From positions 1-64,000 of the forward strand of contig FOZF01000002.1 in NCBI GenBank assembly GCA_900113425.1: a stretch of 64,000 nucleotides of DNA, given 5' to 3'. Each line of letters starts with the position of its first letter. Position 1 is the first letter of the stretch. The translations under genes and the position numbers were made by a program. Below are positions 28,079 through 39,363 of this stretch, one piece after another. The DNA comes from Stenotrophomonas maltophilia. Lineage in GTDB: Bacteria; Pseudomonadota; Gammaproteobacteria; Xanthomonadales; Xanthomonadaceae. The notes below the pieces were generated by a model. It did not search any database. It was not told where the DNA came from and saw only the letters and a program-made list of their open reading frames with translations.

Positions 28079-29959
28079 ATGAACTACGAGGAAACCTACC
28101 GCCGCTCGATCGACGAGCCGGAGGCGTTCTGGGGCGAGGAAGCCAAGCGCATCCATTGGCACAAGCCGCCGCAACAGGTGCTCGACTACAGCAACCCGCC
28201 GTTCCGGCGCTGGTACGTGGGCGGCGAAACCAACCTCTGTTACAACGCGGTCGATCGCCATCTGGACGCCCGGCCCGACCAGCTCGCGCTGGTGGCCATT
28301 TCCACCGAAACCAACAGCACCCGCGAGATCACCTACCGGCAGCTGTACCGTGAAGTGAACGACTTCGCTGCCGTGCTCCAGCGCCTGGGCGTCGGCCATG
28401 GCGACCGCGTGGTCATCTACATGCCGAACATGGCCGAAGCCGTGTTCGCGATGCTGGCCTGCGCGCGTATCGGCGCCGTGCACTCGGTGGTGTTTGGTGG
28501 TTTCGCCGCGCACAACCTTGCGCTGCGCATCGACGATGCCAGACCCAAGCTGCTGATCGCGGCCGATGCCGGCATGCGCGGAGGCAAGCTCATTCCCTAC
28601 AAGCCGATGGTGGACGCGGCCTGTGCGGAAGCCGGGCATCCACCGCCGCACGTGCTGATCGTTTCGCGTGGGCTGGATCCGGCCGAGCCGCGCATCGAGG
28701 GCCGCGACGTCGAGTACGCAGCGCTGCGCGCGGAAGTCGGTACCGTCGATGTTCCGGTGCAGTGGCTGGAAGCGAGCGAGCCGAGCTATCTGCTGTATAC
28801 CTCCGGCACCACCGGCAAGCCCAAGGGCGTGCAGCGTGATGTGGGCGGATACGCGGTGGCGATGGCACAGTCGATGGAGACCGTCTTCGACTGCAAGCCG
28901 GGGCAGGTGATGTTCTCCACCTCCGATGTCGGCTGGGCCGTGGGACATTCCTACAACGTGTATGGACCGCTGATCGGCGGTTGCACATCGCTGCTGTACG
29001 AAGGCCTGCCGACCCATCCGGATCCGGGCATCTGGTGGGCCCTGTGCGAGCAGTACAACGTGCGCACGATGTTCTCCTCTCCCACCGCGATCCGCGTGCT
29101 GAAGAAGCACGACGCGGATTTCATCCATCGTCACGACCTGCGCGCGTTGAAGTACCTGTTCCTGGCCGGCGAACCGCTGGATGAGCCGACCGCGCACTGG
29201 ATCAATGACGCGCTGGGCAAACCGATCATCGACAACTACTGGCAGACCGAAACCGGCTGGCCGGCCTTGACCCTGTTGCCGGGCCTGGAGATGAAGCCGG
29301 TGCGCTTTGGTTCGCCGGGCTTTCCCAACCTCGGTTACCGCATGAAGGTGATCGACGAGAACACCGGCGAAGAAGTCGCGCCCGGGCAGAAGGGAGTCCT
29401 GGTGGTTACCCCGCCATTGCCGCCGGGCTGCATGAGCACGGTGTGGAACGACGACAGCCGCTTCCTGCAGAGCTACTTCAGCCATTTCAAGGAGCTGCTG
29501 TACAGCTCGCTGGACTGGGCGATCCGCGACGATGACGGCTACACCTTCATCCTCGGCCGTACCGACGATGTCATCAACGTCGCCGGGCATCGCCTGGGGA
29601 CACGTGAGATCGAGGAAGCCATCTCCAGTCACCCGCGTGTGGCGGAGGCCGCGGTGATCGGCGTCAAGGATGAACTGAAGGGACAGGTGCCGCTGGTATT
29701 CGTCACCCTCAAGCAGGGGCTGGGGGGCGAAGACCCTGCACCGGTGGTGGCGGAGATGATGGCAACGGTGACTACGTCGCTGGGGGCGGTTGCACGACCG
29801 GCGCATGTGCACGTGGTCAACGCGTTGCCGAAGACGCGCTCGGGCAAACTGCTGCGGCGCTCGCTGCAGGCGCTGGCCGAGCAGCGCGATCCCGGCGACC
29901 TGTCGACCCTGGATGACCCGGCCGCCCTGGAGGAGATCCGTCGCGCGCTGGGACGCTAG
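28079..29959 (+). CDS. prpE: Propionyl-CoA synthetase
   Basis: The product is 626 residues. It activates propionate to propionyl-CoA through an acyl-adenylate. The ATP loop YTSGTTGKPKG is at 240-250, YWQTETGWPA marks the adenylate site and PKTRSGK carries Lys590, the lysine whose acetylation switches such enzymes off. The length and the GKLLRR ending fit PrpE better than acetyl-CoA synthetase. No prpB/C/D genes are nearby, so its pathway partners lie elsewhere. Confidence 0.88.
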   Translation: MNYEETYRRSIDEPEAFWGEEAKRIHWHKPPQQVLDYSNPPFRRWYVGGETNLCYNAVDRHLDARPDQLALVAISTETNSTREITYRQLYREVNDFAAVLQRLGVGHGDRVVIYMPNMAEAVFAMLACARIGAVHSVVFGGFAAHNLALRIDDARPKLLIAADAGMRGGKLIPYKPMVDAACAEAGHPPPHVLIVSRGLDPAEPRIEGRDVEYAALRAEVGTVDVPVQWLEASEPSYLLYTSGTTGKPKGVQRDVGGYAVAMAQSMETVFDCKPGQVMFSTSDVGWAVGHSYNVYGPLIGGCTSLLYEGLPTHPDPGIWWALCEQYNVRTMFSSPTAIRVLKKHDADFIHRHDLRALKYLFLAGEPLDEPTAHWINDALGKPIIDNYWQTETGWPALTLLPGLEMKPVRFGSPGFPNLGYRMKVIDENTGEEVAPGQKGVLVVTPPLPPGCMSTVWNDDSRFLQSYFSHFKELLYSSLDWAIRDDDGYTFILGRTDDVINVAGHRLGTREIEEAISSHPRVAEAAVIGVKDELKGQVPLVFVTLKQGLGGEDPAPVVAEMMATVTTSLGAVARPAHVHVVNALPKTRSGKLLRRSLQALAEQRDPGDLSTLDDPAALEEIRRALGR

Positions 29960-30118
29960 ACCGGTCCCGCATTGCCGGAGCCGCGTGCATCGGGTCGAGG
30001 CAAGGAATGCAGCGGTGCTGCACCGCAGCGTTCACCGTACCAGCAGTGCGTTAAGCTCGATGCCGGGGAGCGCGTCCGTCAGGGCGCGCAGGCATGCGCA
30101 TCATGGAACGGGGGAGCT

Positions 30119-30622
30119 ATGGCACTGCTGCACGCCAAGACGGCCGCTGGCCGCCAGGAAATCGAGGATCGTGCGCGGCGCCTGCCGGCCGCGCTGCGCT
30201 CGATCCTGCTGATGGTCGATGGTCGCCGCGATGACACCGAACTGCGCAGCCTGCTCGAAGGACTGCGGGCGCCACCCGATGCGCTGGAACAGCTGGCCGC
30301 GATGCAGCTGATCGAAGTGGTGGGGGGCAGCGCCGATGCAGTGCCGGTCGCCGGCCTCAGCAATGGCCGCGAACAGGACCCGGCGCTGTATCAGCAGCTG
30401 TACGAGGCGATGAGCGAAGCCGTGCGGCGCCACCTCGGGCTGAAGGGCTACTTCATGCAGTTGAAGATCGAGCGCTGCACCGATGCCTCCGCCCTGGAGC
30501 GCCTGTGCCCGGAACTGCTGGCGGCGGTAGGGAAGGCACGCAGCCCGGCACTGGCACAACGCTGGTGGCAGGAAACGCAGACATTGCTGGCAGCCGGCGA
30601 TCGCGGGGTCGTGCAGGCCTGA
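30119..30622 (+). CDS. Uncharacterised protein, 167 residues
   Basis: I do not recognise a specific function. The start at 30119 (MALLHAKTAAGRQEIEDRAR) has GGGGGAG before it; the frame is open 49 codons upstream without protein-like sequence. The N-terminal ~75 residues (RRLPAALRSILLMVDGRRDD, then LRAPPDALEQLAAMQLIEVV) look like a small winged-helix-type module seen in other proteobacterial proteins. The rest is helical. There is no signal peptide. It lies between prpE and the SUFU gene on the same strand. Confidence 0.7.
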   Translation: MALLHAKTAAGRQEIEDRARRLPAALRSILLMVDGRRDDTELRSLLEGLRAPPDALEQLAAMQLIEVVGGSADAVPVAGLSNGREQDPALYQQLYEAMSEAVRRHLGLKGYFMQLKIERCTDASALERLCPELLAAVGKARSPALAQRWWQETQTLLAAGDRGVVQA

Positions 30623-30667
30623 CGCAGCGCGTAGAGTGGATGGTTTTCTTCCCATCAGGAGCCTCTC

Positions 30668-31723
30668 GTGCAGGACGACCACGACGACACCGACACCCCG
30701 GGCTGGGACGCGATCAATGCGGCGTTGGCGCCGCTGTACGCGGGCCAGGAGCCCCTGCATTTCGGAACGGCATTGCCCTACACGCTGGGCGGCCAGGATC
30801 CCCTCGATGGCATCAGTGTCTACCGGGCGGAAGCGCCGGTGCCGCACTGGCACTACATCACCTATGGCCTGTCCGAGCTGTATGCCAAGGAGAGCAGTGA
30901 CGCCGAAGCAAGTGGCTACGGATTCGAGCTGACCTTCCGTCTGGCAGCAGGCGAGGGCGTGCACGCCGAACAGGCGCCGCCGGCCTGGCCGATGAACCTG
31001 CTGCAGAACCTGGCGCGCTACGTGTTCGGCAGCGGCAACGTGTTCGAGGATGGCCACCACCTTGATGCGAACGGCCCGATTGCCCTCGAGTCCGACACCC
31101 GCCTGCGCCATCTGGCCTTCATTGCCGACCCGCAGTTGCCGGCGCGCGAGACCGCCAACGGCCGCCTGCAGTTCCTGCAGCTGGTCGGGCTGACGGATGG
31201 GGAAATGGCCGCAGTGAAACGCTGGTCGACCCGCGGGGTGCTGGACGTGCTGGAGCCGGCGATGCCCCTGTGGATCACCGATCTGCATCGGGGCGACCTG
31301 CTGGATGATCCGGCACTGGCGGCGCAGGTGCAGGCGGGCAGTGCGCGGGAGGGTTCCAGCACTGGCATGTTGTTCATTGAAACGCTGGACTGGCGACAGG
31401 TCGCGGGCGTGACCACGCTGGTGCTTGGCGCCGGCCAGGTGCCGAGCGTGCGCGAGCTGCTGCCGCTGCGCCTGCACCATGGTGCATCGCTGGTGCTGGT
31501 CAGCCGTGAGCGCCAATGGGAGTTCACCCCGGCTGCGGGCGGCGGCGCCAACGACGTCGATGCCGACAGCGCGCGCTGGGCATTGGATGCACAGGGGGTC
31601 CAGGCGTGGCAGGACGTGCGCGCCGAGCGCGGGATCTACCCGCTGGGCGGCCAGCTGCAGGTCGAGGTGGTGCCGACGCTGCTGCGTGACGCCAAGGGTG
31701 CCGTGATCCGCGAGATCGGTTGA
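30668..31723 (+). CDS. SUFU-domain (suppressor of fused) protein
   Basis: The product is 351 residues from a GTG start with AGGAG just upstream. The N-terminal half carries the bacterial SUFU pattern PHWHYITYGLSELY, then SGYGFELTFRL and NLLQNLARYVF. Bacterial SUFU proteins are often immunity proteins of polymorphic toxins, but no toxin gene is beside this one, so its role is open. There is no signal peptide or membrane segment. Confidence 0.82.
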   Translation: MQDDHDDTDTPGWDAINAALAPLYAGQEPLHFGTALPYTLGGQDPLDGISVYRAEAPVPHWHYITYGLSELYAKESSDAEASGYGFELTFRLAAGEGVHAEQAPPAWPMNLLQNLARYVFGSGNVFEDGHHLDANGPIALESDTRLRHLAFIADPQLPARETANGRLQFLQLVGLTDGEMAAVKRWSTRGVLDVLEPAMPLWITDLHRGDLLDDPALAAQVQAGSAREGSSTGMLFIETLDWRQVAGVTTLVLGAGQVPSVRELLPLRLHHGASLVLVSRERQWEFTPAAGGGANDVDADSARWALDAQGVQAWQDVRAERGIYPLGGQLQVEVVPTLLRDAKGAVIREIG

Positions 31724-31775
31724 ACGGCGGACGCGGGCGCTGGCGATGCCCGGCGCGGGGCCGGGACGCCGGATT

Positions 31776-31802
31776 GGAGCCGCCTGCTCTGCCGGCGGCT
31801 CC
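31776..31802. terminator. Bidirectional terminator, SUFU gene / gst
   Basis: GGAGCCGCC (31776-31784) pairs with GGCGGCTCC (31794-31802), between converging genes. A degenerate GC-rich repeat (GCCCGGC...GCCGGG, about 31748-31765) precedes it. Confidence 0.7.
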
Positions 31803-31810
31803 GTGTGCGG

Positions 31811-32422
31811 TCAGGCCAGGCCTTCGGCCTTCAGTGCGGCCTGCACGCCGGCATCGGCGTCCATGCGCGCCTTGTAGGCGGCCAGATGGTCCAGGCCCGA
31901 CAGGTCGACCTTGGCGCCGGCTGCCCAGCGCAGGGTGATGTAGAAGTACGGATCGGCGAAGCTGCGGAAACCAGCCAGCCACGGCTTGTCCGCCAGCTGC
32001 CGGTCGGCCGTCTCGAACAGGCCACGCAGGCGCTTGCGCGCGGCCGCGCGGATCGCATCGTACTGGCTCTCATCGCCGATGAACTTGCCCGGTGCGAACA
32101 GCGGCGAGAACGCCGGGTGCACATCGGAGTTGACGAAGGCCAGCCAGCGGGTGGCCTCGGCACGCTGGCGCGGGCTGCCGTCGCCCGCCAGGCCGGCCTG
32201 CGGGAAGCTGTCGGCGATGTAGCCCATGATGGCCGCGTTCTGCAGCAGGATGAAGTCGCCATCGACCAGCGCCGGAACCGAGCCGGCCGGATTGATCTTG
32301 AGGAATTCCGGCCCCTTCAGGGTGTCCTTGTCGAGCAGTTCGACCTCGAACGGCTGGCCGGTCCACTGCAGGGCGATGTGGTCGGCGGTGGAGCAGGCAC
32401 CGGGCTTGCTGTACAGCTTCAT
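31811..32422 (-). CDS. gstA: Glutathione S-transferase, beta class
   Basis: The product is 203 residues from the ATG at 32422, with GGAG five bases before it. The frame is open 87 codons upstream without similarity. It begins MKLYSKPGACSTADHIAL; Cys10 is the conserved beta-class cysteine. NPAGSVPALV and the C-terminal WLAGFRSFADPYFYITLRW match E. coli GstA. It conjugates or removes glutathione on toxic electrophiles in the cytoplasm. Confidence 0.9.
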   Translation of the reverse strand: MKLYSKPGACSTADHIALQWTGQPFEVELLDKDTLKGPEFLKINPAGSVPALVDGDFILLQNAAIMGYIADSFPQAGLAGDGSPRQRAEATRWLAFVNSDVHPAFSPLFAPGKFIGDESQYDAIRAAARKRLRGLFETADRQLADKPWLAGFRSFADPYFYITLRWAAGAKVDLSGLDHLAAYKARMDADAGVQAALKAEGLA

Positions 32423-32507
32423 GGGAACTCCAGGCGGGGTGTGCGGGAATCGCCCACTATCCCAGAGCCTGCCGGCGCGCGGCAACGCTGCCGCCGGCAA
32501 CAGTTCG

Positions 32508-32966
32508 TTACGACTGCCGGGGCTTGAGGTTCTGCACCTTATAGAAGGTGTGATCGCCGATGGTGGCCACCTGGTAGGCGTTGCGCCAGTTCGGGCTGGC
32601 GATGGCCAGGGCGGCGAAATGGCTGGCACCGGGGACGATCTCGCGGCGCTCGCCGGCCGGCAGCGCCCAGTTGCGCTCCGCATCGAAGGCCACGCTCATG
32701 GCCTCGCTCCAGGCCGCGTCATTGCCCAGCTGGGTGCCGGGGGAGACGATGGTCGGGGCGAACTGCTTGCGTGCGGTCACCACCTGGCACATCGAGTCGC
32801 CCCACAGGCCGCTGTCGAGGCGGCGCAGTGCCACTTCGGCCACGGCCTGCTGACCGCGCAGGGTCTGGTCGCGGGCTTCCAGGTACACGGTGGTGCTCAA
32901 ACACAATGAATCAGCCGCCGGCTGGGGCAGCAACTGCGACAGCCAGAGAATCCAGGCCAGTTTCAT
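32508..32966 (-). CDS. SleB-like cell wall hydrolase
   Basis: The product is 152 residues from the ATG at 32966, which has a clear AAGGAG. The N-terminus, MKLAWILWLSQLLPQPAADS, is an export signal. The rest fits the Hydrolase_2/SleB fold: LCLSTTVYLEARDQTLRGQQAVAEV with the catalytic glutamate, and W..A..VA near 105. It probably cuts peptidoglycan in the periplasm. A 300-base untranslated stretch with alternative hairpins lies upstream. Confidence 0.82.
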   Translation of the reverse strand: MKLAWILWLSQLLPQPAADSLCLSTTVYLEARDQTLRGQQAVAEVALRRLDSGLWGDSMCQVVTARKQFAPTIVSPGTQLGNDAAWSEAMSVAFDAERNWALPAGERREIVPGASHFAALAIASPNWRNAYQVATIGDHTFYKVQNLKPRQS

Positions 32967-33267
32967 ATAACTCCTTGCTCCGTATGGGCCGCACCACGGG
33001 GTTCCGGCCGAAGGGAGGGCAGGAGGCGGGGTACGACTTGGCGTCATGGGGAGGCGGCCATCGGGGCCGCCCCGTGGGCGGCCCGGGAAAAGAGGATCGA
33101 TGAACGATCCGGGAGGGCCGCACCGGCTCACCGGAAACTGGCTGGTGAGCGGAAAGTTGGCGCAAGGTAGGGGGGGCTGGCCGAACGCATCATGAATCGC
33201 CCGGCTTGACATTCAGCTTCGAGGCGGGTGACGGAAATCACATTCCCGCCCCCCATTCAGGTGTGGA
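32967..33267. other. Non-coding stretch between the SleB-like gene and fadH
   Basis: No gene is present. GGCCGCC (33065-33071) can pair with GGCGGCC at either 33053-33059 or 33077-33083, two mutually exclusive stems, and GCTCACC (33126-33132) pairs with GGTGAGC (33144-33150). These would lie in the leader of the minus-strand SleB-like gene. I see no convincing promoter. Confidence 0.5.
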
Positions 33268-35447
<2,180 letters not shown>

Positions 35448-36142
35448 CGGCCGGCAGGGGCCGGCCGATGCCGAACCAGCCCAGCGTCACCCCGCACAGC
35501 GGGCCGATCAGCAGCGCAAAGGCCAGGGTGCCGACGCCCACGTTGCCTCCCAGCCACCAGCCCAGCAGCAGGACGCTGCCTTCGATCAGGCTGCGCACCT
35601 TCCAGATCGGCCAGCCGGTGCGGGCATGCAGGCCGGTCATCAGCCCGTCGCGCGGGCCGGGGCCGAGCCGCGCGCCGATGTACAGGCCGGTGGCCAGTGC
35701 CACCAGCAGCATGCCGGCACAGAACATCGCCACCTGCCAGACCAGGCCGACGGCCGGCGGCAACAGCCACAGACCGAACTGCGCGGACGGACCGATCAGC
35801 AGCACGTTGAGCACGGTGCCGACGCCCGGCTTCTGCCGCAGAGGCCACCACAGCAGCAGGACCAGCGCGCCGATCACGTTCGTGGCCAGGCCGAAGGACA
35901 GCGGGGTCTGCGCCGCGACGCCCTGTGACAGCACGTCCCAGGGCGCGACACCGATCGCAGCACGGATCATCAGCGAGGCGCCGAAGCCGTACAGGAACAG
36001 GCCGACGATCAGTTGCAGCAGGCGCAGGGGCAGGGCAGTGGGCATGGGAGCGCTCGGGGGAGGAATCTGTCTCCACCGTAATCCCGAATCGCCCGTTTCC
36101 ATAGATACAGATCCGGGTGAATCCAGCGCCACAGCGCGCGCG

Positions 36143-37162
36143 TCAGTCGTCCCAGCCCGCCAGTGCCAGCTTGCCCAGCGTGCGGCCGCTGGCCAACCGC
36201 TCATGTGCGGCCTGCAGGTTGGCCGCATTGATCGTGCCGAGTGTCTCGCTGAGCGTGCCACGCAGCTGGCCTGCATCGATCATGCTCGCGGCGCGGCTCA
36301 GGATGCGGTGCTGCTCGATGCGGTCGGCGGTATCGAAGCGCGATCGCGCGAACATGAATTCCCAGTGGATGCCGATGCATTTGGCCTTGTATGGGTCGCC
36401 GATGCGCAGCGCGCCACGGGGTTCGACGATTAGCCCGACATGCCCCTGCGGCGCCAGCAGCTGGCCCAGTTCATCCCAGTAGTGATCGGTGTCGGCCAGG
36501 TTGAGCGCGATCTGCACGGCGCCGATGCCCAGCGCCTGCAGCTGCGGTTGCAGCGGCTGGCGATGGTCGATCACGTGATGGGCGCCCATCTGCCGGCACC
36601 AGTCGGCCGACCGCTCGCGAGAGGCGGTGGCAATGACAGTGAAGCCGGCATGGTGGGCCAGCTGGATGGCCATCGAACCGACGCCGCCGGCGCCGCCGAT
36701 CACCAGCAGGTGCTGGCCGGCGTGGCGGCGGTCATCCAGATGCAGCGGCATGCGCTCGAACAGCAGCTCCCACGCGGTCAGCGTGGTCAGCGGCAGCGCC
36801 GCTGCCTCGGCGAAATCCAGCGTGGTGGGCTTGCGTGCGACCAGCCGCTCATCCACCAGTTGATACTGGGCATTGCAGCCGGAGCGGGTGACATCGCCGG
36901 CGTAGTAGACCTCGTCGCCGGAGGCGAACAGGCGGGCGTCCTCGCCGATGGCCTCGACCACGCCCGCAGCATCCCAGCCGAGTACCCGCGGCGCGTCCAG
37001 CGTGGCCGGATCGGTGGCGGCACGCTGCTTGCCGTCGACCGGATTGACCGAAACCGCCTGCACGCGGACCAGCAGATCGCGGCCGGCTGGCGGCAGCGGC
37101 GGCGGCAGCCGAAGATCCTGCAGGGCGGGGGCGGATTCACGACTCAGGGCGACGGCTTTCAT
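36143..37162 (-). CDS. Zinc-type alcohol dehydrogenase-like / quinone oxidoreductase
   Basis: The product is 339 residues. It has an MDR fold with GroES-like N-terminus (VNPVDGKQRAATDPA), then the NADPH-binding VIGGAGGVGSMAIQLA (about 153-168). It lacks the structural-zinc cysteines of true alcohol dehydrogenases, so a quinone/enone reductase activity is more likely. It is divergent from the porin gene. The 97 bases before the YczE gene contain TAGATACAGATCC but no clear operator. Confidence 0.85.
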   Translation of the reverse strand: MKAVALSRESAPALQDLRLPPPLPPAGRDLLVRVQAVSVNPVDGKQRAATDPATLDAPRVLGWDAAGVVEAIGEDARLFASGDEVYYAGDVTRSGCNAQYQLVDERLVARKPTTLDFAEAAALPLTTLTAWELLFERMPLHLDDRRHAGQHLLVIGGAGGVGSMAIQLAHHAGFTVIATASRERSADWCRQMGAHHVIDHRQPLQPQLQALGIGAVQIALNLADTDHYWDELGQLLAPQGHVGLIVEPRGALRIGDPYKAKCIGIHWEFMFARSRFDTADRIEQHRILSRAASMIDAGQLRGTLSETLGTINAANLQAAHERLASGRTLGKLALAGWDD

Positions 37163-37370
37163 CTCGGCTCCGGCTCGGTTTCCCGTTTCATCATAAGGTT
37201 CCTCACGTTTCCGGGGGCGCGCTGAATCTCCTTCGCCGCGCGTTCCGCAGAATGTCGCCTGCGTTGCCTAAACACCGTCAAACCCTTATGGGGTGAGGGT
37301 CTTGCGGATTTTCATCATCCTGTATAGGGTTTCAACGTCGGACCGGTGGCCGGTCGGGCGCAACACTTCA

Positions 37371-37393
37371 CATGTTACGGGACTGTTAACATG
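37371..37393. promoter_or_regulatory. Inverted repeat in the OmpA-family gene promoter region
   Basis: CATGTTA (37371-37377) and TAACATG (37387-37393) form a perfect 7-9-7 inverted repeat. It overlaps the candidate -35 (TTAACA, 37386-37391), so a bound regulator would block the promoter. Confidence 0.5.
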
Positions 37394-37416
37394 GCCTTCA
37401 CCCGCCTGAGCATAAT
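37386..37416 (+). promoter_or_regulatory. Candidate promoter of the OmpA-family gene
   Basis: TTAACA (37386-37391), a 19-base spacer and CATAAT (37411-37416). The spacer is long, but this is the best pair in 37163-37519. A hairpin GACCGG-TGG-CCGGTC (37341-37355) and a second possible -10 (TATAGG, about 37323) lie upstream. A ~100-base leader follows. AGGAG precedes the start codon. Confidence 0.5.
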
Positions 37417-37519
37417 GTTCGCGGCGGTGGCGTGCTGAATCGGCTGTCTGAACATCGACGCAGTAGTGCTGGCCCATGCCTCTACCGGTTTCATACCCCC
37501 GAAATAGGAGCTGTACTCA

Positions 37520-38611
37520 ATGAACAAGAAGATCCTTACTGCCGCGCTGCTGGGTGGTCTGGCTTTCGCCCAGGCTGCTTCTGCGCAGGAGTTCGATGAC
37601 CGCTGGTACCTGACCGGTTCGGCCGGCTTCAACTTCCAGGACAGCGACCGTCTGACCAACGACGCTCCGTTCGTGACCCTGGGCCTGGGTAAGTTCATCA
37701 GCCCGAACTGGTCGCTGGACGGTGAGCTGAACTACCAGAACCCGAACTTCGACAGCAATCAGGACCTGAACTGGTCGCAGTACGGCATCTCGCTGGACCT
37801 GCGTCGCCACTTCATCAAGGAAGGCCGCGGCTGGAACCCGTACATCGTCGGTGGCCTGGGCTACCAGAAGTCGGAAGAAGAGTACCCGGCGATCAGCGTC
37901 AATGGTCCGCGTGAGCGCAAGGACGGCAACGTTGCCGCCAAGCTCGGCGTCGGCCTGCAGACCACCTTCGACAAGCGCGTTGCTGTCCGCGCCGAAGTGG
38001 CCTACCGCGCTGATTTCGACGACAAGAGCTACCACGCTGCCAGCGAAGACTGGTTCGGCGACGTGCTGGCTTCGGTCGGCGTCGTGATCCCGCTGGGCCC
38101 GGCTCCGGTCGCGGCTGCTCCGGCTCCGGCTCCGGTTGCCCCGAGCTGCGCCGACCTGGATGACGACGGTGACGGCGTCAACAACTGCGACGACAAGTGC
38201 CCGAACTCGCAGCCGGGTCAGACCATCGGTCCGGACGGTTGCCCGGTGCCGGTCTCGATCGACCTGAAGGGCGTGAACTTCGACTTCGACAAGTCGAACC
38301 TGCGTCCGGACGCCGTGGCCATCCTGAGCGAAGCCACCGAGATCCTGAAGCGTTACCCGGATCTGCGCGTTGAAGTCGCCGGTCACACCGACTCGAAGGG
38401 TACCGACGCTTACAACCAGAAGCTGTCGGAGCGCCGCGCCACCGCGGTGTACAACTACCTGACCAAGAACGGCGTGGACGCTTCGCGTCTGGTCGGCCCG
38501 ATCGGCTACGGCGAGAGCCGTCCGATTGCTCCGAACACCAACCCGGATGGTTCGGACAATCCGGAAGGTCGTGCCAAGAACCGTCGTACCGAGCTGAACG
38601 TCCAGAACTAA
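37520..38611 (+). CDS. OmpA/OprF-family outer-membrane porin
   Basis: The product is 363 residues. There is a signal peptide (1-22, cut at ASA/QEF), an eight-stranded beta-barrel domain to about 195, an Ala/Pro linker, a calcium-type thrombospondin-3 segment (CADLDDDGDGVNNCDDKCP) and a C-terminal OmpA domain binding peptidoglycan (VNFDFDKSNLRPDA; GHTDSKGTDAYN). It anchors the outer membrane to the wall. The codon use and strong terminator suggest a highly expressed gene. Confidence 0.93.
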   Translation: MNKKILTAALLGGLAFAQAASAQEFDDRWYLTGSAGFNFQDSDRLTNDAPFVTLGLGKFISPNWSLDGELNYQNPNFDSNQDLNWSQYGISLDLRRHFIKEGRGWNPYIVGGLGYQKSEEEYPAISVNGPRERKDGNVAAKLGVGLQTTFDKRVAVRAEVAYRADFDDKSYHAASEDWFGDVLASVGVVIPLGPAPVAAAPAPAPVAPSCADLDDDGDGVNNCDDKCPNSQPGQTIGPDGCPVPVSIDLKGVNFDFDKSNLRPDAVAILSEATEILKRYPDLRVEVAGHTDSKGTDAYNQKLSERRATAVYNYLTKNGVDASRLVGPIGYGESRPIAPNTNPDGSDNPEGRAKNRRTELNVQN

Positions 38612-38642
38612 GTTCTGACGTTTCGCCCGCAAGACACAGCAG

Positions 38643-38671
38643 GACCCGGCTTCGGCCGGGTCTTGTTGTTT
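38643..38671 (+). terminator. Intrinsic terminator of the OmpA-family gene
   Basis: GACCCGGC (38643-38650) pairs with GCCGGGTC (38655-38662) around TTCG, followed by TTGTTGTTT. Confidence 0.88.
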
Positions 38672-38769
38672 CTGCGGCGGGAAAAGCCGGAGCGGCCTCG
38701 ATGGAGCGACCGTTTGTCGGCTTTTTGTCCAAAAAACCAATGAGTTGGCGCATTCATTGAAAGTGGCGC

Positions 38770-38797
38770 TTGAAAGCTGTCGCCGCATTGCTACACT
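38770..38797 (+). promoter_or_regulatory. Promoter of the first MTAEEFDAWMKA protein gene
   Basis: TTGAAA (38770-38775), a 16-base spacer and TACACT (38792-38797). Transcription would start near 38804, about 18 bases before the first ATG. Confidence 0.6.
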
Positions 38798-38821
38798 CGC
38801 CGCGTCACCTTCCTTCCGTGG

Positions 38822-39337
38822 ATGCCTCTCATGCTGCGCTCTGCATCGGCCGCCGTCCTGGCGCTGGCCCTGGTTCCTGCCGCTCACGCTGCGGTCGATT
38901 GCTCGGTCAACACCAGCGCTTCGCCGCTGCCGCTGCCGGCCACGACCATCGCGCCGGTGGCCGACGAGCTGTACATCCGTGGCAACCAGCTGGGCATGCC
39001 GGCCGGTGTGCTGAGCAGCAGCTACGATCCTTCGCAGTCGCTGGACCAGGTGCTGCAGCGCCTGCGCATCGACGGCTGCCAGAACATCGCCAAGGCGATT
39101 CCGAGCGCGCCGGCGGTGAAGCCGAACGATCCGGCGGCATACAAGCCGCAGACCGAGTTCGACAATACGCCGTGGCGTTTCGACATGAGCCAGAACGGCA
39201 AGCGCATGACCGCCGAGGAATTCGATGCCTGGATGAAGGCGCGTGGCGTCCGCGTGGTCAAGGCGCGCCCGGCACCGGTGGCCACCCCGGCCGCGGCCGA
39301 AGTACCGGCTGAGACCAAGCCGGTCGATAAGAAGTAA
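38822..39337 (+). CDS. Small exported protein with an MTAEEFDAWMKA motif
   Basis: The product is 171 residues from 38822 (the ATG at 38831 is an alternative). It has a signal peptide (about 1-24, VLALALVPAAHAA), a region with two cysteines, and a C-terminal motif WRFDMSQNGKRMTAEEFDAW followed by MKARGVRVVKA and an Ala/Pro/Lys tail. The same motif ends the lipoprotein at 40251-40586. I do not know its function. It precedes the pseudouridine synthase gene by 26 bases. Confidence 0.8.
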   Translation: MPLMLRSASAAVLALALVPAAHAAVDCSVNTSASPLPLPATTIAPVADELYIRGNQLGMPAGVLSSSYDPSQSLDQVLQRLRIDGCQNIAKAIPSAPAVKPNDPAAYKPQTEFDNTPWRFDMSQNGKRMTAEEFDAWMKARGVRVVKARPAPVATPAAAEVPAETKPVDKK

Positions 39338-39363
39338 CCGTCGCGGGGAGCAGAGGCTTGCGC

